This document shows positions 44,206 through 51,638 of a stretch of DNA of 64,000 bases, piece after piece. The notes beneath the pieces are model-generated. The model did no database searches and was not told the origin of the DNA. It was given only the letters and a program-made list of their open reading frames with translations. Positions within the stretch are counted from its first letter, which is position 1. Each line of letters starts with the position of its first letter. The translations under genes were made by a program, and so were the position numbers. This DNA comes from an uncultured Flavobacteriales bacterium (GTDB lineage Bacteria; Bacteroidota; Bacteroidia; Flavobacteriales_G; Salibacteraceae), in contig CALSRJ010000003.1 of NCBI GenBank assembly GCA_943788725.1, forward strand, positions 682,001 through 746,000. The letters run 5' to 3'.

Positions 44206-44207
44206 GA

Positions 44208-44260
44208 GTGGCCACGCCCCAGGCGTGGATGTATCGAGAACAATCTCAACAGCAACTTCA
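44208..44260. repeat. Dispersed intergenic repeat, right part
   Basis: GTGGCCACGCCCCAGGCGTG continues as GATGTATCGAGAAC, as in other copies (23091-23120, 21179-21210, rc of 59014-59045). This is the target's left half in the transposase orientation. Confidence 0.7.
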
Positions 44261-44833
44261 CTACCGTCTTTTCCGAAATGGAATATAGCGCTTCCACCTT
44301 GGGGATTTCACTGGCTCGATGTAAATCATTGGCACACCCGAAAGCTGGACAACCCTTGGGAGTTCAATTATTTCTATTTCTGGCTCTTTCGTTTCTTCTA
44401 TTGATGTAACCGTATCTATCTTATTGGAATCTATGCCCATATCGATAGATGGATCCACTTCACCCATGCGTTGGATTTGGACGATGGTATCTCCCGTCAA
44501 GATGACTTTGCCTATTTCTTCGGTTTGGCACGCTGCCGTGGTTGAGAGCACGCTGAGCGTACCGGCCAATGCAATGGCTGCGGTGTAGTTATGTCGTGTC
44601 TGAGGAGCTGGCGTGATGGCACGGTTGAGTTGATCTGCGTTAAACCTTCCACAGGCACGTTGCTTTTGGGCTACAAAGAATTCGATCAGGGCATCGTCGC
44701 TCATTTGGGTAAAGTCGACCACGATCTTTTCGCAGCTGCCGCAGAAGCGACCTTTTGCAGCGGGTGTCATTTGGTTCCAGTCTTCGGAGCAGGGCTCAGG
44801 TAGGCTGATGTTGAGGTTGGTTTGCTGTTTCAT
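44261..44833 (-). CDS. Bacteroidota-specific CxxC domain protein
   Basis: A 190-residue protein. The ATG at 44833 gives MKQQTNLNISLPEPCSEDWN, then MTPAAKGRFCGSCEKIVVDFTQMSDDALIEFF and CGRFNADQL. This Cys-rich N-terminal motif recurs in many Bacteroidota proteins, often before a carboxypeptidase-like or TonB domain. Here a hydrophobic stretch follows (YTAAIALAGTLSVLSTTAAC), then an acidic region and a basic end (PRWKRYIPFRKRR). Probably membrane-associated; function unknown. It lies next to the IS110 element. Confidence 0.65.
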   Translation of the reverse strand: MKQQTNLNISLPEPCSEDWNQMTPAAKGRFCGSCEKIVVDFTQMSDDALIEFFVAQKQRACGRFNADQLNRAITPAPQTRHNYTAAIALAGTLSVLSTTAACQTEEIGKVILTGDTIVQIQRMGEVDPSIDMGIDSNKIDTVTSIEETKEPEIEIIELPRVVQLSGVPMIYIEPVKSPRWKRYIPFRKRR

Positions 44834-45007
44834 ACCTCTAGGATGCAAGGATGCGGCATATTCCATAAATCAATGAGACTTTTATGCCATGTCAGAATAC
44901 GTTTTACGCTTTTGTAAAGGGTAGCGGCTATGTCTATCTTCGAACTTGAAAACACCTAATAAGCATGACCTTCTGAAGGCCTGACGTCATCCAAATCCAT
45001 CAAACAA

Positions 45008-45469
45008 ATGAATGCTAAGTACCAAGTAATGTTCGTCCTCTTCCTATTCACTGCAACAGTGGCCTGTGAAAACACCGAAACCCATCAGCACGAGCACGGA
45101 TCCGAGGCGGAGTCGGCAGCGATGCATTCAGATAACGAGATCGGACTGACGTTAAACGATGGTCAGCGCTGGAGTGCAAATCCGGAAACCACAGAGGGAA
45201 TCGACAAGATGATGGAGCGCATGAATGGGTTTACCTACACAGAAGATCAAGCTGCGTTTCAAACATTGGCCGACAGCCTTGAAGCTGACTTCACCATGAT
45301 CTTTACAAAATGCACCATGAAAGGGGAGGCACACGACCAGTTGCACAACTTCCTTCTGCCCATGAAAGAGAAGTTCACAAACCTGGCCTCTGGCGATGCC
45401 AATGCATCCAAAAAGGCCTTTGAAGGGTTGAAAAGACATCTTGAGGAATATCAGAAGTATTTCGAATAG
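45008..45469 (+). CDS. Histidine-rich small lipoprotein
   Basis: A 153-residue protein with signal peptide and lipidation cysteine in FLFTATVACENTE. After a His/Glu-rich linker (HQHEHGSEAESAAMHSD) comes a helical domain with a conserved-looking TKCTMKGEAHDQLHNFLLPM. The histidines, cysteine and methionines suggest metal binding (copper or similar), but this is inference. No neighbouring metal gene is visible. Confidence 0.65.
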   Translation: MNAKYQVMFVLFLFTATVACENTETHQHEHGSEAESAAMHSDNEIGLTLNDGQRWSANPETTEGIDKMMERMNGFTYTEDQAAFQTLADSLEADFTMIFTKCTMKGEAHDQLHNFLLPMKEKFTNLASGDANASKKAFEGLKRHLEEYQKYFE

Positions 45470-45764
45470 TCTCCCTCGTAGGTGGATGGTGTTTGAAACG
45501 GCTTTTCCTCAATAAAATATGTGACTTGAAAAAGGCGGTAATTGGCCCGTCATTTTCATTCAATCCATTGGAAATGAAGAGAGTCCTTTCACCATTCTGA
45601 AGGTTGAGAAATACACCCGCTTCAGTTTTCTGCAGGAACCATCAATTTTATTTGCAACAGATGAGGAAATAGCTAATTTTGCCGTCCTTTTGAAAGAAAG
45701 GGATATACAATTTCTACGTTGACCGGCTGTTGTCGGTGTCACGCTAAGGCGTGATTAGAAACTT
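45470..45764. other. Intergenic region upstream of tRNA-Asp
   Basis: No gene seen; it holds the promoter described separately and a stretch of about 75 bp between predicted transcription start and the tRNA. Confidence 0.5.
45651..45681 (+). promoter_or_regulatory. Bacteroidota sigma promoter before tRNA-Asp
   Basis: TTTG at 45651-45654, 19 bp spacer, TAATTTTG at 45674-45681: an exact TTTG-N19-TAnnTTTG match. Transcription would start near 45687 and run into the tRNA. Confidence 0.65.
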
Positions 45765-45841
45765 GGTCCGGTAGTTCAGTTGGTTAGAATACCTGCCTGT
45801 CACGCAGGGGGTCGCGAGTTCGAGTCTCGTCCGGACCGCCA
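45765..45841 (+). tRNA. tRNA-Asp (anticodon GTC) with encoded CCA
   Basis: The acceptor stem GGTCCGG (45765-45771) pairs with CCGGACC (45831-45837), followed by G and CCA. The anticodon arm is CCTGC-CTGTCAC-GCAGG with GTC at 45799-45801. The T arm GCGAG-TTCGAGT-CTCGT has the normal TTCGA loop. A terminator follows after 9 bp. Confidence 0.97.
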
Positions 45842-45850
45842 ACATAGAAA

Positions 45851-45880
45851 GCCTTCCACCGCAGGTGGAGGGCTTTTTTT
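45851..45880 (+). terminator. Rho-independent terminator after tRNA-Asp
   Basis: GCCTTCCACC-GCA-GGTGGAGGGC hairpin (10-bp stem with one G-T pair) followed by seven T at 45874-45880. Confidence 0.9.
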
Positions 45881-45921
45881 ATGCCCGCAAGCCAAGCTAG
45901 CTTGAGCGCAGTCGGGCATAA

Positions 45922-45955
45922 AAAAAGCCCTTTGACGCGAAGCGGCAACGGGCTG
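45922..45955 (-). terminator. Possible leftward terminator
   Basis: On the minus strand AGCCCGTTGCCGCTTCGCGTC then AAAGGGCT is followed by six to seven T. No leftward gene is seen just upstream, so its transcript is unclear; it may belong to a small RNA. Confidence 0.4.
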
Positions 45956-46155
45956 TCGTAGTTGGGACCTCCCCCCATTGAGTCCAGCTCTCGCCGACAG
46001 GTGGAGAGCTAATTTCCACCTGTCCATTTCCATCCAGGCACTCTCCTTGAGGACAATTGAAATTCTCAATAAATGCAAATAATGATACGCGGTAGATGGA
46101 AATCGCAAATGAGATTGTTGAAAATCAATTCAAATTCGTCTTCAAATACTGCGTT

Positions 46156-47037
46156 ATGAAAGTTTTGCCAATTATTTTAGGATTTATTCTTATCTCTCTT
46201 TTTTCTCAAGCTCAAATAGAGCCTAAATCGCCTGTTGACACCAACACTTACATTATTGTAACCAATACCACCGAGCTTGTAGGTAAGATCCTGCGTCAAG
46301 ATTCGGCGGAAGTTAAAGTGCTTACTACCGATAATCGGGAGGTCATTGTGCCCGCGTATTTGATTAAAAGTATAGAGGTGTTAGATCGTTCGGAGTTCGA
46401 CTATTTCGGAACCTACGTGGGAAAGGATGCTTTTGCGACCCGCTATATCATCACTACCAATGGATTGCCTTTGGAACGCGGTAAGCACTATGTTCAATGG
46501 AATTTGTTTGGGCCAGATGTGCATTTTAGTGTCCGTGAAAATTTGAGTTTGGGCATCATGACTACTTGGGTAGCTGCACCTATCATCGGCACCTTTAAAA
46601 AGAGTTGGCAGCTAAACGATCAAGTACAACTCGCCGTTGGTGGTTTAGCAGGTACTGGATCTTGGTTGTTTCCTCGATATGCAGGTGCTTTGCCGTTTGG
46701 CTCTGTTTCGTTCGGAGACCGGACCGCCAATCTTTCATTGACAGCCGGATACGGAGTGATTGCGAGTCCCAATAAAGCAGAAGGCAGATTGCTGTTTGGC
46801 GTGGCGGGAATCACAAAGGTCACGAAATACATCAGCTTACTTTTTGATTCGGTAGTCATGCCCTGGCAAGGCAATACTCAAGGTGGTTTTGCACTCCTCA
46901 TGCCAGCTGTGCGGATCAAAACTGACCCGGGAGAAGCCCTTCAAATTGGCGTTGCTGGTTTGATCACCAACGATACATACGACAGCGACTTCCCTGTTAT
47001 TCCTTTGCCGGTGGTGCAGTGGTATCGATCCTTCTAG
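46156..47037 (+). CDS. Sm-like/barrel envelope protein, paralogue 3
   Basis: A 293-residue relative of the proteins at 39411 and 40496. The ATG at 46156 gives signal peptide MKVLPIILGFILISLFSQAQ. The Sm-like module is YIIVTNTTELVGKILRQDSA...EVIVPAYLIKSIEV, then TRYIITTNGLPLERGKHYVQW, FGPDVHFSV and GIMTTWVAAP, ending FPVIPLPVVQWYRSF. It is the most diverged copy and lies about 4.6 kb from the tandem pair, after the IS110 element and tRNA-Asp. An upstream in-frame ATG at 46096 is not preferred. Confidence 0.75.
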   Translation: MKVLPIILGFILISLFSQAQIEPKSPVDTNTYIIVTNTTELVGKILRQDSAEVKVLTTDNREVIVPAYLIKSIEVLDRSEFDYFGTYVGKDAFATRYIITTNGLPLERGKHYVQWNLFGPDVHFSVRENLSLGIMTTWVAAPIIGTFKKSWQLNDQVQLAVGGLAGTGSWLFPRYAGALPFGSVSFGDRTANLSLTAGYGVIASPNKAEGRLLFGVAGITKVTKYISLLFDSVVMPWQGNTQGGFALLMPAVRIKTDPGEALQIGVAGLITNDTYDSDFPVIPLPVVQWYRSF

Positions 47038-47155
47038 GAACGAGGTCGACTCGGCGCTGAATTACATTGCAAAGCCCGTTGGTCATCAGCGATAACGGGC
47101 TTGTGTAGTTCGGAACTTCCCTGTTTCAGTCCGTTGAGCAGGGGAACTGGCGCTC

Positions 47156-47455
47156 TTATTTCAAATGTTTTCCTACTACTTCCGTAATTACTTTCGCAGG
47201 CACTACGCCCGTTTTCCGCCAAACTTCCTTTCCTTTTTTGAACAGGATGAGCGTCGGGATGCTCCGAATCTTATAGTCTGCTGCAATCGCTTTGCTCTTG
47301 TCGGTGTTGACCTTGATCAGCGTAATTCGATTGCCCATCTGTGACTGTACCTTGGCAAGGATGGGCGCCATGGTCTTGCAAGGGGCACACCATTCGGCGT
47401 AGAAATCGATGAGTGTTGGCTTATCGCTGTTGATGAATTGACTGTATTTTGCCAT
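47156..47455 (-). CDS. trxA: Thioredoxin
   Basis: A 99-residue cytoplasmic thioredoxin. The ATG at 47455 starts MAKYSQFINSDKPTLIDFYA; the redox motif is WCAPC (C23, C26), followed by IRSIPTLILFKKG with the cis-proline. Length is typical. It starts 23 bp after the end of the outer-membrane barrel gene and reads in the same direction. Confidence 0.93.
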   Translation of the reverse strand: MAKYSQFINSDKPTLIDFYAEWCAPCKTMAPILAKVQSQMGNRITLIKVNTDKSKAIAADYKIRSIPTLILFKKGKEVWRKTGVVPAKVITEVVGKHLK

Positions 47456-47478
47456 GTGGTATTTGGGTATACACGCGC

Positions 47479-49923
47479 TTAAAAGTCGTCTCCCATTCCT
47501 TCGCCGCCTTGACGGCCTCCTCCGCGTTGCTTGCGCTGATTGATGCGGTAGTTGAAGGTCAGCTGAAATTGACGTACCCGCCATTGGAAACTGCTCTCCG
47601 AATGTAAAAACTCAGTGTCAACTATCGAACGGCGGATCCCAGAGTTGAAGACGTCGTTTACGTTGAACACCAGCGTTCCCTTTCCCTTGAAGAAATCCTT
47701 AGCTAGCCCCACGTCCATGGTAGTGACCGCGAGTCGCTGCCCTTGGGGAGTGTTGCGTGGCGCTCGGTAGCGTCCGCTCACCTGTAAGTCGATGTCTTTG
47801 GGCAGGGTGAAGGTGCTATTGATTCTTCCCATCATGGTCAGTAACTCGGTGTCGTATGACGTTCCTCGATACTCGCCTTGAATGTTTGCGTAGTAGGCAT
47901 TTGCGCTGGCATTCACCCGCCACCACTTGGATAGGTCAAGGTTGACGTTGGCTTCTACACCGTATGCGTCTTGGGTGCCAAGGTTGATTGGAAAGGTGCG
48001 GAGGAGACCGGTCGTGTCTGTCAGTGTAATGCGTTGCACCACTGCGTCTGTATGACGGTAGTAGACACTTCCCAAGAAGCTACCTTGGGTGAACATCTTC
48101 AAAAAACCGATCTCGTAGCTGTCTGTGAATTCTGGATTGAGGTCGGGATTTCCCCCGTAAAAGAAACGTGGATCAGTATAGCTGAAGAAGGGAATCAGCT
48201 CGCGAAAACTGGGTCGACTAAGTCTTCTGCTATAGCTAATTTGGAGGCTGTTGGTTTCGTCTAGCTCGTAATTCAAATGCGCACTCGGGAAGAAGTTTAA
48301 GTACTCTCTTGGGTTCTTGAGACCGCTTAACTCCAGTACGGTAGAAATGTCTGTGAACTCGCTCCGCACGCCGAACTGGTAGGAGAACCTGCGCCACTCA
48401 TTGCCGAAGAGGGCATAGGCAGCGTAAATGTTTTCGGTGTAGATCAAGTTGTCGGTGAAGTCATTGAGCGGCACCCACTCGCCAGTGTCTGATTTGCGCA
48501 AATCGACGCTGTAGAAATTCTCGATGCGACGGAATGAGCCGCGCACACCCGTTTCAAACTTTCCTTTTTTTCCGATGGGTTGGGTGTAATCGGATTGGAT
48601 CAAGTAGGTGCGCTGATCCTCTGTGTTGCTGCTGCGTTGGAAGCTGAGTGCATCTGAGGTAGTTGTCACCGTCTGCACCAATTCAGAGGTTTCTCGATCG
48701 TCATTCTGGTTGGCGCGGAAATCCGTCGTCCACTTATGGTCGTCGTTGGAAAAGGTCTTAACATGGGTCAGTGAGAATTCAATGTCCTGTTCCAATTCTC
48801 TCTCTTCTTCTTCTCGTAAAGTCGCAGCGGTCATCACCCCTTCGTTGTTGATGTCGCGGTACTCAATGTTGGCCGTGTTGGCTCCATCTGAATACTTGTA
48901 GAGTACAGCAGTGGTGATCGTGTTCTTGTCGTTGATGAAGAAGTCCGCACCCGCACGATTCACCGAACTGATACCGCCGCGCACGTGCTTCCGATCGCTT
49001 TCAAAGATGTAAGCCGTGTCTGGGCCGTCGTACACCTGAGATGAACTTCCGCGCCCCGGAGACTGCCGATAATTGAGTCCAGCGCTGGCAAACACATTCA
49101 CCCACTTCCTTCGGTAGTTGATGTTAAACGAACCGCCATAGTTTGAAGGGTAGCCAGCTCGAACTTCGAAGGATCCGTTAAAACCCTTTTGCTTCTCTTT
49201 CTTCAAGACGATGTTCAAGATGCCCACTTCGCCCTCTGCTTCGTACTTCGACGACGGGTTAGTGATGACTTCGATCTTGTCGATCATGTCGCCTTGGATC
49301 AAGCGCAAGGCGTCGGCATTACCATCGCCGACAAGTCCTGATTGCTTTCCGTCGATCAGGATGCGCACGTTTTCGCTTCCCCTCAAGCTCACGTTTCCTT
49401 CGATGTCTACATCCACCGACGGTACGTTTTGTAAGATATCCGCGGCATTGCCACCGGCATTCGATAGGTCTTGGCCTACGTTGAACACGCGCTTGTCCAG
49501 CTTGAATTCCATCGTGCTCCGTTCGGCTTCAATGACTACCTCGTCTAACATCTCTGCATTTTCAACTAGGCGTATTTCGCCTAGCGGAAGGAATTGTTTT
49601 TCTTTTTTGACAACGTTTGGAATGAGCTTCGGTTGGAAAGAGAGAAAGGTGATCTCAATGTAATACGTGCCTGGTTGAGCCTCGATTCGGAAGAAGCCCT
49701 CTTCGTTCGTCGTGCTGCCCTCAATCAGGTTGGAGTCGATGGTATAGAGTACAACGTTAGCAAAAGGTACGGCCTCATCGGCTGTACTCAAGACCTTGCC
49801 TCCAATCATTTTGGTACGGTCGCCTTGTTGTCCACTTCCTCCCTGACGCCCTCCCTGTCGGCCTTGAGCTGATAGTTCGGCAAAGGAAAAGAGAAGTGCT
49901 ATTGCGAGTAGAAAAAACCTCAT
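47479..49923 (-). CDS. TonB-dependent-receptor-like outer membrane protein
   Basis: An 814-residue protein with signal peptide MRFFLLAIALLFSFAELSAQ. After a Gly/Gln/Arg-rich linker comes a carboxypeptidase-regulatory-like domain (IGGKVLSTADEAVPFANVVLYT, GFFRIEAQPGTYYIEITFLSF), then a plug (LQNVPSVDVDIEGNVSLRGSENVRILIDGKQSG) and a C-terminal barrel of the outer-membrane-beta-barrel type (NPDLNPEFTDSYEIGFLKMF). The C-terminus is again Gly/Arg-rich (QRGGGRQGGEGMGDDF). Usual roles are uptake or surface functions; substrate unknown and no SusD partner adjacent. Confidence 0.88.
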   Translation of the reverse strand: MRFFLLAIALLFSFAELSAQGRQGGRQGGSGQQGDRTKMIGGKVLSTADEAVPFANVVLYTIDSNLIEGSTTNEEGFFRIEAQPGTYYIEITFLSFQPKLIPNVVKKEKQFLPLGEIRLVENAEMLDEVVIEAERSTMEFKLDKRVFNVGQDLSNAGGNAADILQNVPSVDVDIEGNVSLRGSENVRILIDGKQSGLVGDGNADALRLIQGDMIDKIEVITNPSSKYEAEGEVGILNIVLKKEKQKGFNGSFEVRAGYPSNYGGSFNINYRRKWVNVFASAGLNYRQSPGRGSSSQVYDGPDTAYIFESDRKHVRGGISSVNRAGADFFINDKNTITTAVLYKYSDGANTANIEYRDINNEGVMTAATLREEEERELEQDIEFSLTHVKTFSNDDHKWTTDFRANQNDDRETSELVQTVTTTSDALSFQRSSNTEDQRTYLIQSDYTQPIGKKGKFETGVRGSFRRIENFYSVDLRKSDTGEWVPLNDFTDNLIYTENIYAAYALFGNEWRRFSYQFGVRSEFTDISTVLELSGLKNPREYLNFFPSAHLNYELDETNSLQISYSRRLSRPSFRELIPFFSYTDPRFFYGGNPDLNPEFTDSYEIGFLKMFTQGSFLGSVYYRHTDAVVQRITLTDTTGLLRTFPINLGTQDAYGVEANVNLDLSKWWRVNASANAYYANIQGEYRGTSYDTELLTMMGRINSTFTLPKDIDLQVSGRYRAPRNTPQGQRLAVTTMDVGLAKDFFKGKGTLVFNVNDVFNSGIRRSIVDTEFLHSESSFQWRVRQFQLTFNYRINQRKQRGGGRQGGEGMGDDF

Positions 49924-50069
49924 GTACCTGAATTCGTGTTGCTACAACAAATTGCGGTGCAAATGTTTAGAATTCTACCCAATAAAAATCCGCCTTTGTC
50001 AAATACTTCCACAAGTTTTCGACCCATGGTGTTTTGTCAAAGACGGACCCTTGAACGTTTGATCTTCTG

Positions 50070-50882
50070 CTACTTATCCAAATGCACGTCCATTTGCGGG
50101 AAGGGGAAGTTGACACCTTCTTTGTCGAAGGTCTTCTTCACATTCTCGATCATGTCAAAGTGTACCGCCCAATAATCGGCTGAGTTTACCCAAACGCGTA
50201 CGGTGATATTCACCGAACTGTCTCCCAAGGAACCAACACGAGCGAATGGCTCTGGATCCTTAAGGATGCGCTCATCGGCGTCGATCAGTCCTCTGATCAG
50301 CGATTTTGCTTTCTCGAAATCGTCGCCGTAATCAATGCCAAATGAAAAGTCTACCCTACGCGTTGGCATAGTGCTGTAGTTGGTCATGCTTGAATTTGCC
50401 AGGCTTCCGTTGGGGATGATGATGATCTTATTATCAGGGGTCGTCATGATGGTATTGAAGATCTGGATCTCCTTTACAACTCCTGTGTATCCAGCAGCTT
50501 CCAATACATCACCCACTTTAAAGGGCTTGAATAAAAGAATCATAACACCTCCCGCGAAATTCTGCAGCGTGCCTTGCATTGCCAAGCCCACGGCGAGACC
50601 CGCGGCTCCTAGAATGGCGACAAAGGAGGTCATCTCAATGCCCACCATTCCAGCTACGCTGATGAACAATGCGACTTTTAAGGTAATGCCCAATAGGCTG
50701 CGGAGAAAGGGAACCAAGCTAGGATCTACATTGCGCTTTTGCATGACCCTTCCCAGCTGCGCAACCACCATGTTAATGATCCACATGCCGATGATAAGGG
50801 CGACAATGGCGCCGACCAGTTCCAATCCATACTTAACAACGAAATTTCCAATCATTGTGGTTAAGCCTTCAATGTCTACCAT
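50070..50882 (-). CDS. Small-conductance mechanosensitive channel (MscS family)
   Basis: A 270-residue inner-membrane channel that opens under osmotic downshock. N-terminal helices (about residues 10-105) are followed by the pore helix with the Gly/Ala pattern LGAAGLAVGLAMQGTLQNFAGGVMIL, the beta domain FKVGDVLEAAGYTGVVKEIQIFNT and the alpha-beta C-terminal domain. Close in length to MscS of E. coli. It follows the MBL hydrolase gene (36 bp). Confidence 0.92.
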   Translation of the reverse strand: MVDIEGLTTMIGNFVVKYGLELVGAIVALIIGMWIINMVVAQLGRVMQKRNVDPSLVPFLRSLLGITLKVALFISVAGMVGIEMTSFVAILGAAGLAVGLAMQGTLQNFAGGVMILLFKPFKVGDVLEAAGYTGVVKEIQIFNTIMTTPDNKIIIIPNGSLANSSMTNYSTMPTRRVDFSFGIDYGDDFEKAKSLIRGLIDADERILKDPEPFARVGSLGDSSVNITVRVWVNSADYWAVHFDMIENVKKTFDKEGVNFPFPQMDVHLDK

Positions 50883-50918
50883 AGTTTTTAGTTTAAGTGC
50901 TGCGCAAAAGAAAGAATT

Positions 50919-51569
50919 CTACTTCTCTGCCCGCATAAATGGATTTGATTTTTTCTCCTGTCCAATGGTCGTTGTGGGGCCGTGGCCTGAATGCACTACA
51001 TAGTCATCGTCCAAAACGTAGAGCTGTTCTCGGATGGAGCGCAAAAGCGTCTCGTGATCTCCGCCCGGTAAATCGGTTCTTCCGATGCTGCCGTTGAAGA
51101 GCACGTCACCACCGATGATGTCCTTTTGCTCGTGCAGAATGAAGACCAAATGTCCAGGCGCATGCCCCGGACAAAAGCGCATTTCGACTTCCGTGCCGTC
51201 GAGTTCCAAAACATCGGTTTCTTTCAAGTACCGCTCCGGACTTGGTGAGTTTTCAAACCCTGGGATGCCGTACATATTTGCAGAGATCGGTGCCATGCGC
51301 ATCGTGGGTTCGTCCTTTTCGTGGTACTCAGGACGTAAGCCCCATTGCGCATACACAAAAGCGTTTCCAAACACATGATCTAAGTGGCAGTGCGTATTGA
51401 GTAATCGGGTGGGGGTCAGGCCTTCGGAGGTAATAAAGTCTACCAAGGCTTGTTTCTCTTCCGAATCGTAGCAACCCGGATCGATGATCCAGCAATGCTT
51501 CTGATCCGAATACAGCACGTAGGTATTTTCTTGAAAAGGACTGAATTCGAATTGTTTGATGTGCAACAT
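50919..51569 (-). CDS. MBL-fold metallohydrolase (glyoxalase II-like)
   Basis: A 216-residue enzyme with the metal motif THCHLDHVFGN (H60, H62, D64, H65), further ligands in FCPGHAPGHLVF and the aspartate region IIGGDVLFNGSIGRTDLPGGD, and the terminal VVHSGHGPTT. Resembles the hydroxyacylglutathione hydrolase/YcbL group. The true thioester substrate is unknown. Probably cotranscribed with the MscS gene. Confidence 0.88.
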   Translation of the reverse strand: MLHIKQFEFSPFQENTYVLYSDQKHCWIIDPGCYDSEEKQALVDFITSEGLTPTRLLNTHCHLDHVFGNAFVYAQWGLRPEYHEKDEPTMRMAPISANMYGIPGFENSPSPERYLKETDVLELDGTEVEMRFCPGHAPGHLVFILHEQKDIIGGDVLFNGSIGRTDLPGGDHETLLRSIREQLYVLDDDYVVHSGHGPTTTIGQEKKSNPFMRAEK

Positions 51570-51638
51570 TGTTCGTCTTAATTGTTATAAGGTTGTGCAA
51601 TGAGGTTGCTACCTTTATCGCTTCGACCATATACTCGC

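Larger units (their letters stand above)
42977..44207 (-). mobile_element. Intact IS110-family insertion sequence (copy B)
   Basis: A 1231-bp element, counted with one copy of the core dinucleotide. It has no terminal inverted repeats or target duplication, as usual for IS110. Joining the flanks recreates the dispersed repeat: GCTGTCAGTTC, then GA, then GTGGCCACGCC. The GA core occurs at both edges, 42975-42976 and 44206-44207. The transposase reads leftward, with the left end at 44207, a leader of about 210 bp, and a right end only 3 bp beyond the stop codon. Confidence 0.9.

Noticed and set aside
42967-44217. Terminal inverted repeats and target duplication for the IS110 element
   Set aside because: None seen beyond the shared 2-bp core; IS110 elements do not make them, so their absence does not count against the boundary.
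45784-46108. Two minus-strand ORFs with SGRDSNSRPPA-type endings
   Set aside because: These are the familiar false ORFs read antisense through tRNA-Asp and its terminator.
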